Below are positions 52,867 through 60,709 of a stretch of 64,000 nt of DNA, in pieces. A program made the translations under genes and the position numbers. The stretch spans positions 585,523 to 649,522 of the forward strand of contig NZ_JACHOT010000002.1 of assembly GCF_014200015.1 (NCBI RefSeq). The letters run 5' to 3'. Source of the stretch: Aminobacter niigataensis. GTDB lineage: Bacteria; Pseudomonadota; Alphaproteobacteria; Rhizobiales; Rhizobiaceae. The notes beneath the pieces are model-generated. The model had not been told where the DNA came from and ran no database searches. It was given only the letters and a program-made list of their open reading frames with translations. Within the stretch, counting starts at the first letter, position 1. Each line of letters opens with the position of its first letter.

Positions 52867-53373
52867 ATGAACACGCTGACAATTGACATCAGGAAGGCCG
52901 AGCCCCGCGACGCGGATGCCATCGCCGAAGTGCATCACGAAGCTTGGCGCGGCGCCTACTCCGGTATCATCCCGCACCGCGCCCTGACCGCCATGATCAA
53001 CCGCCGTGGCGGCGAATGGTGGGCCAACGCGATCCGTCGCGCCGCCACCGTTTTGGTCATCGAAATCGGCGGCAAGATTGCCGGCTATGCCACGCTCGGC
53101 CGCAACCGCGCCCGCGAACTCAAGCAGCAGGGCGAGATCTACGAACTCTACCTGCGCCCCGAATGCCAGGGCATCGGCCTCGGCAGCCGCCTGTTTGCTG
53201 CTGCCCGCCAGCGCCTCGCCGACCATGGCCTCAAGGGCATGGTGGTCTGGGCACTCGAGGAAAACGAGAACGCCTTGTCCTTCTATGCCGGTGCCGGAGG
53301 CCGCGACATCGCCGAGGGCGTCGAAGTCTTCGACCAGAAAGCGCTGAAGAAAGTCGCGTTCGTCTGGGAGTGA
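52867..53373 (+). CDS. GNAT family N-acetyltransferase
   Basis: 168-residue acetyltransferase. IRKAEPRDADAIAEVHHEAW opens the fold, and the acetyl-CoA-binding motif A is RPECQGIGLGSRLFAAARQR (about residues 98-117), followed by VVWALEENENALSFYAGAGG. The substrate is unknown. It is separated from the TPM gene by 140 bases and followed by ppa after 115 bases. Confidence 0.87.
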   Translation: MNTLTIDIRKAEPRDADAIAEVHHEAWRGAYSGIIPHRALTAMINRRGGEWWANAIRRAATVLVIEIGGKIAGYATLGRNRARELKQQGEIYELYLRPECQGIGLGSRLFAAARQRLADHGLKGMVVWALEENENALSFYAGAGGRDIAEGVEVFDQKALKKVAFVWE

Positions 53374-53488
53374 CCCCGGCGCGGCACGCTTGTTGGGCCC
53401 GCCACTGGCCTTTGGTCGAATCAATATTGCATTGCACACGCGGCCCAACGCGTTTATCGGGAGGCACCTTTAATCTGGAGCTTCCCTC

Positions 53489-54022
53489 ATGCGCATCGAT
53501 GCAATCGCGATCGGCAAGAATCCACCCGAAGACGTCAACGTGATCGTCGAGGTGCCCGTTGGCGGGCAGCCGATCAAGTATGAGATGGACAAGGAAGCCG
53601 GCACGCTGGTGGTCGACCGTTTCCTCTACACCCCAATGCACTATCCGGGTAACTACGGCTTCGTGCCGCATACGCTTTCCGGCGACGGCGATCCGATCGA
53701 CGTGCTGGTCTGCAACACCCGCCAGCTCATCCCCGGTTGCGTCATCAATGTGCGCCCGATCGGCGTGCTGGTGATGGAAGACAATGCCGGCCAGGACGAG
53801 AAGGTCATCGCCGTGCCCTCACCCAAGCTGACCCGCCGCTACGAGGACGTGTTCGAATACACCGACCTGCCCGAGATCACGCTCAAGCAGATCGAGCACT
53901 TCTTCGCGCACTACAAGGATCTCGAACCCGGCAAGTGGGTCAAGATCGAGGGCTGGCATGACGCCGCCTACGCCAAGAAGATGATCGTCGAGGCGATCGA
54001 ACGCGCCAAGCAGAAGGCCTGA
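53489..54022 (+). CDS. ppa: inorganic pyrophosphatase
   Basis: Soluble family I pyrophosphatase that hydrolyses PPi from biosynthetic reactions. 177 residues, the normal length. The metal- and PPi-binding motif [11 protein letters not shown] is near residue 68, with [20 protein letters not shown] bridging the site, and [17 protein letters not shown] downstream. Monocistronic. Confidence 0.96.
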   Translation: MRIDAIAIGKNPPEDVNVIVEVPVGGQPIKYEMDKEAGTLVVDRFLYTPMHYPGNYGFVPHTLSGDGDPIDVLVCNTRQLIPGCVINVRPIGVLVMEDNAGQDEKVIAVPSPKLTRRYEDVFEYTDLPEITLKQIEHFFAHYKDLEPGKWVKIEGWHDAAYAKKMIVEAIERAKQKA

Positions 54023-54085
54023 GGCCTTTCGCTCCGAGCCGGAGCCGATCAAATCCCGGGCGCGGGCGGTCCAGCCGTCCGCGCC

Positions 54086-54691
54086 TTAATTCGCCGTCTT
54101 GTCGACCGAGATGAATTCGGGAATGGGCTCGCCGATAAGCACGCGCTCATCGGCCCCGCAGGCAAAATCGCGGGCCTGCTCGTCGGCGATCTTGCGTGCC
54201 AGGTCGTTGGCATTGGGCTTTCCTGTCGCCAGCACCAGCCCGACCGCGCAGCCATCCGCCTTGCCCGGCTGGCCGACCTTCGCCACCACCAGCACTTCGA
54301 TCTGCTTGGCCTCGCTGGCTTCGTCCTGCACGTACCAGCGGTGAATGGTCGCGAACGGCACCGACAGTCCGTCATGACTTGAGATGCGCCATTCGATCTT
54401 GCCGCCGGTCGAGTTGAAGGTGCCGAAGCTCTGCCACAGCACGCCGTCGAGCTTGGCGGGCGGGAAGCCGTAGAACATCGACACCCTGAGATCGCCGGTG
54501 AACATCAGCACCGGATATCCGCGATATCCGGGACAGGCGAAATTGGCGAAATCGCCATCGTCGGCCCCGGCCTTCTCGTAGGTGACGCAATCCTGCTCGG
54601 CCCTGATCTCGGTATAGGCGCTCGAGATTTCTTCCGCCGCCGCCATGCTCCACGGCACCACCAGCGCGATTGCGAGAACCAGCCTGCGCAT
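54086..54691 (-). CDS. exported hypothetical protein
   Basis: 201-residue protein with a signal peptide (MRRLVLAIALVVPWSMAAA, cleaved near AEE). The remainder is soluble with three Cys (in EQDCVTYEK, FACPGYRG and DGCAVGL, plus FACGADE near the end), which may form disulfides in the periplasm. I recognise no domain. GGGAGGCTGAG precedes the ATG at 54691. It converges with ppa. Confidence 0.75.
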   Translation of the reverse strand: MRRLVLAIALVVPWSMAAAEEISSAYTEIRAEQDCVTYEKAGADDGDFANFACPGYRGYPVLMFTGDLRVSMFYGFPPAKLDGVLWQSFGTFNSTGGKIEWRISSHDGLSVPFATIHRWYVQDEASEAKQIEVLVVAKVGQPGKADGCAVGLVLATGKPNANDLARKIADEQARDFACGADERVLIGEPIPEFISVDKTAN

Positions 54692-54793
54692 CTCAGCCTC
54701 CCCGGGGATGGGCGATGGCCACATCGGCCCCGCCGGCGACTTCACGCCACTGGCCGCGAGTATGCCGCGCGGCAGCCCTTCGATCCAGAGATC

Positions 54794-55114
54794 TCAGTCT
54801 TTTCGTCCCGCCAGCCGGGCGAGCCTGGGTTCGAGGTCGCCCGGCGTACCGGCAACCCGCACCGTCTTCAGCCGAGAGGCACCACCGGCAATCACCGCGA
54901 TCGATTTCTTGGGCATGTCGAGCGACGCAGCCAACAGCTTTTCCAGCGCTGCATTGGCCTCGCCTTTTTCGGGCACGGCGCGTACGCGCGCCGAAAGATG
55001 GCTGCGCCCGTCGGCGGTCGTCTCGATACCTTCAACCGCATCCTTCGCGGCACGCGGCGTCAGCCGCACGAACAACTCGACACCGTCACGGCATTCCCTG
55101 AAGAAGCCGGACAC
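54794..55114 (-). CDS. DUF167 / YggU family protein
   Basis: 106-residue protein of the DUF167 family (E. coli YggU type). LFVRLTPRAAKDAVEGIETT, then RVRAVPEKGEANAALEKLLA and SIAVIAGGASRLKTVRVAG are the conserved blocks. Its function is unknown. It follows the YggT gene with a ten-base gap in the same direction; yggT-yggU pairing is conserved, and yggS occurs earlier in this window. Confidence 0.87.
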   Translation of the reverse strand: MSGFFRECRDGVELFVRLTPRAAKDAVEGIETTADGRSHLSARVRAVPEKGEANAALEKLLAASLDMPKKSIAVIAGGASRLKTVRVAGTPGDLEPRLARLAGRKD

Positions 55115-55124
55115 CGCCGGTCGC

Positions 55125-55415
55125 TCAGATGACGAGCGGCAGCACGGTGGTCAGGATGAACTGGCGCACGAAGAACAGCAGCAGCAAAAGGATGATCGGC
55201 GAAATGTCGATGCCGCCAAGATCGGGCATGAAGCGGCGGATCGGCTTCAGCGCCGGCTCGGTCAGGCGGAACAGCATGTTGCCGATGGTGCCGACGAACT
55301 GGTTGCGCGAGTTGACGACGTTGAAGGCATAGAGCCAGGAGAAGATCGCCGAGGCGATGATGATCCACCAGTAAAGGTCGAGGGCCAGAACGATCGTCTG
55401 AATGAGGGCGAGCAT
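55125..55415 (-). CDS. YggT family membrane protein
   Basis: 96-residue protein with two transmembrane helices (about residues 3-27 and 70-92). The conserved segments [18 protein letters not shown] and [20 protein letters not shown] are typical of YggT. Family members are linked to osmotic balance and, in some bacteria, division. GGAGA precedes the ATG at 55415. Operon with the DUF167 gene. Confidence 0.88.
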   Translation of the reverse strand: MLALIQTIVLALDLYWWIIIASAIFSWLYAFNVVNSRNQFVGTIGNMLFRLTEPALKPIRRFMPDLGGIDISPIILLLLLFFVRQFILTTVLPLVI

Positions 55416-55726
55416 GCCGTTCTCCAATGTGTTGCCGACATTTAGCCATTGCACGCTTTTGCGGCAAGCCCCGGTCGTCTGGCCGCATCGATCGAGGCGC
55501 CGAGGTCGAGCGAATGCGCCGCGAAGGATCAGGCCTGAGCAAGACCACGGAGCAAAGGTCCTCCCGGCGAAGGATGAATGCCGGCGCTGGAAAGGACCTG
55601 GTCAAGCAACGGGAGCAAAGCCTTGCGATTGCCACCACGGTTGGTGGCGCAGGCCATGTCGCCCCTGCGTCACGTGCCGCTTGACAGAAGCCGCGCGCAG
55701 CCAATAAATGCGGCCATCCGCTGGAC
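55416..55726. other. intergenic region before tRNA-Ala
   Basis: 311 bases without a coding ORF that I believe. It must hold the yggT promoter on the minus strand and the tRNA promoter on the plus strand. A frame open from 55427 to 55684 has no ribosome binding site and no recognisable similarity. Confidence 0.4.
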
Positions 55727-55802
<76 letters not shown>

Positions 55803-55946
55803 GCGGATCAATTCCACTAAATCAGCAGCACAATCGGTCCGCACGCTCCGCGCAACGAGATCCGGGCTCGTTCGCCGTGTCATCGAAGCGACGAACCGAA
55901 CCTGGATTCGGTGCGCCGGTTCGGCACGCTGCCGGCTTGTCACCAT

Positions 55947-55983
55947 GACTGTACGTCTCAACTGCTTGACCGAGCGTCCCAAG
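55947..55983 (+). promoter_or_regulatory. putative AraC operator A (tandem direct repeat)
   Basis: TGACTGTACGTCTCAA (55947-55962) and TGACCGAGCGTCCCAA (55968-55983), exactly 21 bp apart. It lies 86 bases upstream of the araC-type ATG at 56069, so autoregulation is plausible. Three more copies (B, C, D) follow downstream. Confidence 0.6.
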
Positions 55984-56068
55984 GCTATTGACTACTTCGA
56001 CATTACCTCACCTCATACCGGTAGATCGGTGCTGTACCGGCCACAAGAAGTAGAGACACCGGTTGCGG

Positions 56069-57142
56069 ATGGGCAAGGGCGACAGCACATTTGGTATGGC
56101 GACGCCACAGCGCGACGAATGGCCATTTCCGCCTGGCGAAGACTGTTATACCGCCTGGAAGAATGCGCTTTCTCTCTTGGTCGACTGTTCCATCCCTGAA
56201 GAATCCGACCCGGCGCTTTTCGATTTCCATGGCTACAGCTGGCAACTTCCGGGAGCGTTCCTGCACGTGAATGGCGGTTCGGCGTTGTCGATGTCGCGGA
56301 CGCAACAGGTCATCGACGATCGACCGACCCCGCATATGGTGCTGTTCATGGTCCTGGAAGGACAGGTCACGGGCAACTACGACGGGTTGATCCAGGAGCA
56401 CGAGCCCGGCGACATCGTCGTCGTCGACTATTCGTTGCCCTATGAGAGTGAAACTTCAGGCTTTGAAGCGATCGCGCTGACCTTCGACAAGGCCAGCGTG
56501 CCGGCCGAGTTCCAGAACAACGCTCACGGCCTCGTGCTGACGGCGAACGACCACGCCGGCGCCATGCTGGGGATCCAGATCAAGGCACTCGTGGAGCATA
56601 TCGAAGGTCTCAGCATCCACCAGAGCCAGGTGATCGTTGATGGCATCCTGCATTTTGCCGCTGCTGCGTTTGCGGCCCCGGCAACGCGCGAAAGGCGCGA
56701 CAAGCGATTCCTTTTCCAGCGCGCATCGTCGACCGCGCGACTAAGGCTGTCCGATCCCGACTTCGGTCCGGATGAGTTGGCTGCCTTCCTGAACATTTCG
56801 CGATCGAAACTGTTCCGTTTGTTCGAGCCGCATGGCGGCGTACAGCGCTGGATGCTCGCCGAACGGCTAAGGGGGAGTTTGCAGGGCATCCTGCGGTCAA
56901 CCCCGGATCACAAGATAGCCGCCATTGCCCGCAACCACGGGTTTCGCAGCGAGGCGCACTTCAGCCGGGCCTTCCAGAAGCGTTATCGGATCAGTCCGAG
57001 TTCCGTCCGCACGCTCGCCAGGGACTCAATGCGGATGGCAAAATATGAGACCTTGCTGAAACAGGGCAGCGGCAACGGCGGCGCGATCGTCGAAGCCTGG
57101 CTTGCGTCTGCTCGAGGCGGAGAGTTGGAAGAGACAGGGTGA
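56069..57142 (+). CDS. AraC family transcriptional regulator
   Basis: 357-residue regulator. The N-terminal sensor half contains a cupin-like segment (QVTGNYDGLIQEHEPGDIVV, about residue 110). The C-terminal domain has two helix-turn-helix units, around residues 229-255 (PDELAAFLNISRSKLFRLFE) and 280-313 (HKIAAIARNHGFRSEAHFSR then AFQKRYRISPSSVR). Start is uncertain: a TTG at 56063 and an ATG at 56096 are also in frame, none with a strong ribosome binding site. It is the first gene after tRNA-Ala and the likely controller of the repeated operators nearby. Confidence 0.85.
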   Translation: MGKGDSTFGMATPQRDEWPFPPGEDCYTAWKNALSLLVDCSIPEESDPALFDFHGYSWQLPGAFLHVNGGSALSMSRTQQVIDDRPTPHMVLFMVLEGQVTGNYDGLIQEHEPGDIVVVDYSLPYESETSGFEAIALTFDKASVPAEFQNNAHGLVLTANDHAGAMLGIQIKALVEHIEGLSIHQSQVIVDGILHFAAAAFAAPATRERRDKRFLFQRASSTARLRLSDPDFGPDELAAFLNISRSKLFRLFEPHGGVQRWMLAERLRGSLQGILRSTPDHKIAAIARNHGFRSEAHFSRAFQKRYRISPSSVRTLARDSMRMAKYETLLKQGSGNGGAIVEAWLASARGGELEETG

Positions 57143-57185
57143 CCTGTGCCGCAGGCCGACGATTTGCAGGCCGCGCACCAAACGG

Positions 57186-57213
57186 AAAGGGCGCCCCGAA
57201 AGCCGCCCTTTTT
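57186..57213. terminator. terminator between araC-type and outer-membrane genes
   Basis: AAAGGGCG, loop of 10, CGCCCTTT then TT. It is convergently placed, 43 bases past the araC-type stop and 16 bases past the porin-like stop, and can work on both strands. Confidence 0.75.
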
Positions 57214-57229
57214 GTCTCATGCGCTCTGA

Positions 57230-57952
57230 TCAGAACTTGTAGTTCAGGCCGGTCTTGAGCGTGTGGAATGCGGTATCCATTTCGATCCGATCTCCAGTGT
57301 AGATAAGATTCGTCGCCTTCAGGCTGCCGAGATCGACGTAGAGATATTCTGTCTTCAGCGTGATGTCGTTGGTGATGCCATATTCGACGCCGGCGCCGGC
57401 GGTCCAACCCAGATTGGTGTCGGCAAGCGCCTCGTTGAATCCGTCGCTATCGCTGTCGGAATACGAAATCCTGCCATAGGCGGCGCCGCCCGTGCCGTAG
57501 AACAGGACATTGTCCTGGGCGTAGCCGAGACGGCCACGCAGCGTGCCGAACCAGTCGATCTGGATCGCGTAGCGAGAACTGAAGCCTTCGCTCGACGACT
57601 CGCTGTGTTCGGCCTTGATCCCTGACAAGGAGAAATCCACCTCGACGCCCGCGACCCAATTGGGCGCGAGTTGGTGGTTGTAGCCGGCCTGAACACCACC
57701 GAAACCACCGAACGCCCTGTCGCTGACGTTGTAGCCAATCGGGCCAACCTCGGTTTCAATGAGGTAGGAATTATCGAATTCGCCACCGCCGATGCCGCCA
57801 TGGACGCCGATGTAGAGACCGCTCCAGTCATAGGCGAAGCGTTCAGCAACCGGCGCCGGAACTGGCTCGCTGATCACGTCTGCGGCCTGTGCCGAGGCCA
57901 GTCCCAGGATAAAAATGGCGTAAATCGTAGTAATTCTGGCAGAATTTTTCAC
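57230..57952 (-). CDS. outer-membrane beta-barrel protein (Omp25/RopB-like)
   Basis: 240-residue outer-membrane protein. The GTG at 57952 follows TTGAGG at good spacing and gives a signal peptide (ITTIYAIFILGLASAQA, cleaved before ADV). WSGLYIGVHGGIGGG is the typical first strand of the small 8-strand barrel family, and the protein ends in alternating residues TLKTGLNYKF with the C-terminal Phe needed for outer-membrane assembly. The frame is open upstream to 58459 but that part overlaps repeated noncoding DNA. Operator copy B lies 68 bases upstream. Confidence 0.85.
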   Translation of the reverse strand: MKNSARITTIYAIFILGLASAQAADVISEPVPAPVAERFAYDWSGLYIGVHGGIGGGEFDNSYLIETEVGPIGYNVSDRAFGGFGGVQAGYNHQLAPNWVAGVEVDFSLSGIKAEHSESSSEGFSSRYAIQIDWFGTLRGRLGYAQDNVLFYGTGGAAYGRISYSDSDSDGFNEALADTNLGWTAGAGVEYGITNDITLKTEYLYVDLGSLKATNLIYTGDRIEMDTAFHTLKTGLNYKF

Positions 57953-58019
57953 AACAAACCTCAAGATTCGCACATGGGGAGCAATAACGTTCCTACCATG
58001 AGGGATTGATCGGGCGCCT

Positions 58020-58056
58020 TGACCGAGCGTCTCATCTTGATGACTGCACGTCCCAA
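58020..58056 (+). promoter_or_regulatory. putative AraC operator B
   Basis: TGACCGAGCGTCTCAT (58020-58035) and TGACTGCACGTCCCAA (58041-58056), 21 bp apart. It lies upstream of the minus-strand barrel gene. AGTGACAG follows at a spacing identical to copy C. Confidence 0.6.
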
Positions 58057-58245
58057 TGTGCGCGGCTGCCTCGTCCGGGGCAGTGACAGCGCAATCTGAC
58101 GATGGCAAAGCCAGCACTGGCAGTTCACCGAATGCTCTGCCGGTGGCTGGCGCGCGCAATGTATGCTTCTTGCGTTGCGCCAGCCTCTTGCACCCTGGTT
58201 TGGCGGCGCCTGATCGAGCCGGCAACAAGCCGCGCGCCAAACGCA

Positions 58246-58282
58246 TGACTGCGCGTCTCAACTTGATGACCGGACGTCCCAA
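58246..58282 (+). promoter_or_regulatory. putative AraC operator C
   Basis: TGACTGCGCGTCTCAA (58246-58261) and TGACCGGACGTCCCAA (58267-58282), 21 bp apart. AGTGACAG follows, 40 bases after the second repeat starts. It lies 157 bases upstream of the small ORF at 58439. Confidence 0.6.
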
Positions 58283-58438
58283 TGTGCTCGCTCGCCTCGC
58301 TCGAGGCAGTGACAGGGTGATCGGCATAACAGACAGATATCCTCGGTTTTGCTCATAAGCCTGCTTGCCGGCCCGTGGTGGCCTGCGAGACATGCGCAAG
58401 ATCGAACAAGGGAGCGAGCGCCAGGGAGGGGCACGAGC

Positions 58439-58663
58439 ATGCCAGACGAAGCCGTTCACATGCAGCAGATCGGTGAATCACCGGTGGAGCAACCCGCTCA
58501 CCAGCAACCTTCATATTGGGGCCGGGCACTTGGCAAGGCATGGGCATATGTCACGTTGACCGGCTCACCTTCGCAGCAAGACCAACCGGCGGACGGGCTG
58601 GAGGCATTCGACATGCTCGGCGGCTGGAAGGGTCCCGACGCCAGGCGGCGCAACATCGGCTAG
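58439..58663 (+). CDS. small hypothetical protein
   Basis: 74-residue protein. AGGGAGGGG a few bases before the ATG is a strong ribosome binding site. The sequence is polar, with an aromatic middle (PSYWGRALGKAWAYVTLTGS) and a basic C-terminus (GPDARRRNIG); no membrane helix or signal peptide is seen and I recognise no family. Its place between operator copies C and D suggests it belongs to the AraC-type regulon. It could also be a chance ORF. Confidence 0.45.
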   Translation: MPDEAVHMQQIGESPVEQPAHQQPSYWGRALGKAWAYVTLTGSPSQQDQPADGLEAFDMLGGWKGPDARRRNIG

Positions 58664-58706
58664 CAGGTGCCTCGCCGGTCACTTTGCCGGCAACGGCATG
58701 GGGATA

Positions 58707-58743
58707 TGACTGCTCGTCTCATCTTCATGACCGGACGTCCCAA
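58707..58743 (+). promoter_or_regulatory. putative AraC operator D
   Basis: TGACTGCTCGTCTCAT (58707-58722) and TGACCGGACGTCCCAA (58728-58743), 21 bp apart. It lies 143 bases upstream of the membrane protein gene at 58887. The following AGTGACAG is ten bases closer than in copies B and C. Confidence 0.6.
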
Positions 58744-58886
58744 TGTGATGTTCAAGGAAGTGACAGCACAAACCTGACCGTGCGAGAGCAACTGCGGCAG
58801 CCAAGCGAACGCTCTGCTGGTGATCGGAGCGCGCAAATATTTGTTCCGTTGTCGACTTTTGAAAACCATGAAATCTTGAGGGGAAA

Positions 58887-59261
58887 ATGCCAAATATTTC
58901 CAGAATGTACTTCATTACCGCCATCTGCTTCCTGGTGGCCGGAATTCTGGTCGGTCTGCATATGTCGATTACTCAAAACTTCGCTGCGACTGGCGCGCAC
59001 GCGCATACAAACCTGCTGGGTTGGGTGACAATGTCCATTTTCGGGACATTTCACGCGCTTAACCCGCGTGGCGCCGGGACCCGTTTAGCGAAAGCGCAGT
59101 ACTATGTTTACACGGGCGGAGTGATCGTGATGACGCCCGCTCTCTACCTGCTCTTGACCGGGAACCCGTCAATGGGGCCAGTAGTTGCCGTGTCGTCCTT
59201 CGTGGTGTTCGCCGGCGTTCTGATGTTCGCTGCCATCATATTTCGCGCTCGCGCAGAATAG
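58887..59261 (+). CDS. four-helix membrane protein resembling oxidase subunit I
   Basis: 124-residue membrane protein with four predicted helices (about residues 7-27, 40-57, 71-90 and 96-117). The motifs GILVGLHMSITQNF and THAHNLLGW-like GAHAHTNLLGWVTMSIFG resemble the haem-ligand helices of heme-copper oxidase subunit I, and a family of such short proteins exists in proteobacteria; their role is unknown. GAGGGG precedes the ATG. It is not accompanied by other oxidase genes, so an actual haem-binding function is only suggested. Confidence 0.65.
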   Translation: MPNISRMYFITAICFLVAGILVGLHMSITQNFAATGAHAHTNLLGWVTMSIFGTFHALNPRGAGTRLAKAQYYVYTGGVIVMTPALYLLLTGNPSMGPVVAVSSFVVFAGVLMFAAIIFRARAE

Positions 59262-59401
59262 GCTGTCGGCGTCGCCGCGCGCTAGCGGTGACTGCCTTGG
59301 CTTGGTCCATCCAGCCGGCGCCGAGTGGCGTCTGCTGAATGGCGTCGACGAGTGATGGCGACCTCGGTCCGGACAAGCCGCTGCCCGCCTCGCATGCACC
59401 G

Positions 59402-60478
59402 CTACTCGGTCGTCCGGAACACCTCGCGCACGGTCTTGATCGAGCCGGCGTCATTGACGCGGTAACCCGGCAATTGCGAGATCGCCGTGTGGAATTCCTC
59501 GCCGCGCATGATCGACAGTACGCGCTTGACGGCGTCGACTTCCAGGATCTCCTTGCGGCAGACGAAGAAGTAGTCCTCGGTCACCAGCCGGACGAAGTCG
59601 AGATCGAACTGCCTCGCCGCGGCTTCGACGCCGAAGGCGACATCGGCCATGCCGCTGGCAACATAGGCGGCAACGGCGGCATGGGTGAATTCGGCATGCT
59701 CGTAGCCATTGATGCGGGAGCTGTCGATGTGGTGCTGGGCGAGTAGGTGGCCGAGCAGCATCCGCGTGCCGGAATCCGGGTCGCGGTTGACGAAGCGGAG
59801 CTGCGGATCGAGCAGCCGATCGAGCGAGGTGATGCCGAGCGGGTTTCCGCGCGCCACCATCAACCCCATCTCCCGCGTCACGAAGCCGATAACGCGATGC
59901 GCGCTCGGCGTCAGCCAGCCCTTGCTCGCCGCGATGGCGCGCTTGCGCAGTTCGCCCTGCGGCAGGTGCATGCCGGCTAGGTCGCAACCGTCATGCGCCA
60001 GCGAGGCCAGCGAATTCTGGTTGCTGACATAGCGGAAATCGACCCCGATATCTGGCTCGCGGCTGAGCAGTTCCCTGAGTTTTGGCACCGCAAAACCATG
60101 GCTGGCGTGGACCCGCAGGATCAGCGGGCCATGCGGCAGCAACTGGTTGATCTCGGTCTCCAGTTCCTGCGACAGGTTCTGCAGCAATGGTCCCAGGCGC
60201 GCCTCGAGCCTCTGGCCGGCCCACACCAGCTTGTCGCCAAAGGGCGTGAGATTCGTGCCGCTGCCCTGCTTGCGCACCACCAGCGGCGTGTCGAAAAAAG
60301 CCGACCACTTCTCGATCAGGTTCCAGGCGTGGCGGTAGGAGACGCCGGCGAGATCGGCGGCCTTGGTGATCTTGCCGCTCGCCCGTATCTCGGCGAGGAA
60401 ACCGAGCATGATCTGCAAGGATTGTGAATCCGCGCTGCGCCTGAAGCGCCAGACGGGATCGATCTCGATACGGATCAT
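59402..60478 (-). CDS. ModE-like regulator with periplasmic-binding-type sensor domain
   Basis: 358-residue regulator. The N-terminal winged helix of the ModE/LysR class ([20 protein letters not shown] then [20 protein letters not shown], about residues 35-75) is fused to a substrate-binding domain of the molybdate-binding-protein type (about 115-350, with [17 protein letters not shown]). Other proteins with this architecture control formate dehydrogenase or molybdenum-linked genes, so it is a reasonable candidate regulator of the divergent one-carbon genes. The ligand is not proven. Confidence 0.8.
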   Translation of the reverse strand: MIRIEIDPVWRFRRSADSQSLQIMLGFLAEIRASGKITKAADLAGVSYRHAWNLIEKWSAFFDTPLVVRKQGSGTNLTPFGDKLVWAGQRLEARLGPLLQNLSQELETEINQLLPHGPLILRVHASHGFAVPKLRELLSREPDIGVDFRYVSNQNSLASLAHDGCDLAGMHLPQGELRKRAIAASKGWLTPSAHRVIGFVTREMGLMVARGNPLGITSLDRLLDPQLRFVNRDPDSGTRMLLGHLLAQHHIDSSRINGYEHAEFTHAAVAAYVASGMADVAFGVEAAARQFDLDFVRLVTEDYFFVCRKEILEVDAVKRVLSIMRGEEFHTAISQLPGYRVNDAGSIKTVREVFRTTE

Positions 60479-60508
60479 CGCTACCTCCCAACCGCCTCGG
60501 CCGAAGCA

Positions 60509-60530
60509 GATATGAATTCATATTCATATC
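60509..60530. promoter_or_regulatory. perfect palindrome upstream of the ModE-like gene
   Basis: GATATGAAT, four-base centre, ATTCATATC: nine perfect pairs over 22 bases, 31 bases upstream of the regulator's ATG. Its ATAT-rich arms resemble ModE boxes. Autoregulation is likely. Confidence 0.6.
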
Positions 60531-60587
60531 TTCTCTATCGGCAAACCGGCAGTCGAGATCATGTCTCAGGGCAAAAAGTTAGGCAAT

Positions 60588-60617
60588 AAATATCTTATTC
60601 CCACAGGAAAATATCTT
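60588..60617 (+). promoter_or_regulatory. direct repeat upstream of the aldehyde dehydrogenase gene
   Basis: AAATATCTT occurs at 60588-60596 and 60609-60617, 21 bp apart; the second copy is inside the dyad GGAAA-ATATC-TTTCC. It lies about 93 bases upstream of the GTG at 60710 and may be an activator site. Confidence 0.4.
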
Positions 60618-60709
60618 TCCTACGGTGAGATCAGTCTCGCGGCGGTGGCTGGAGGAGCCGAGCTTCCATCGCGACATAGGAACTGAAGTTCATATATGGA
60701 GGAAGACCC

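Noticed and set aside
55427..55684. 85-codon ORF between yggT and tRNA-Ala
   Set aside because: No ribosome binding site, Arg-rich shadow-like composition, no recognisable similarity.
57953..58459. N-terminal extension of the outer-membrane barrel frame
   Set aside because: Lies over operator copies B and C and noncoding homology; GTG at 57952 has a good ribosome binding site and a signal peptide.
55947..58760. Repeated peptide (MTARLNLMTGRPNV-like) encoded by the four repeat copies
   Set aside because: The 21-bp spacing makes any frame look repeated; differences between copies are not mainly synonymous, frames diverge at once, and no copy has a ribosome binding site.
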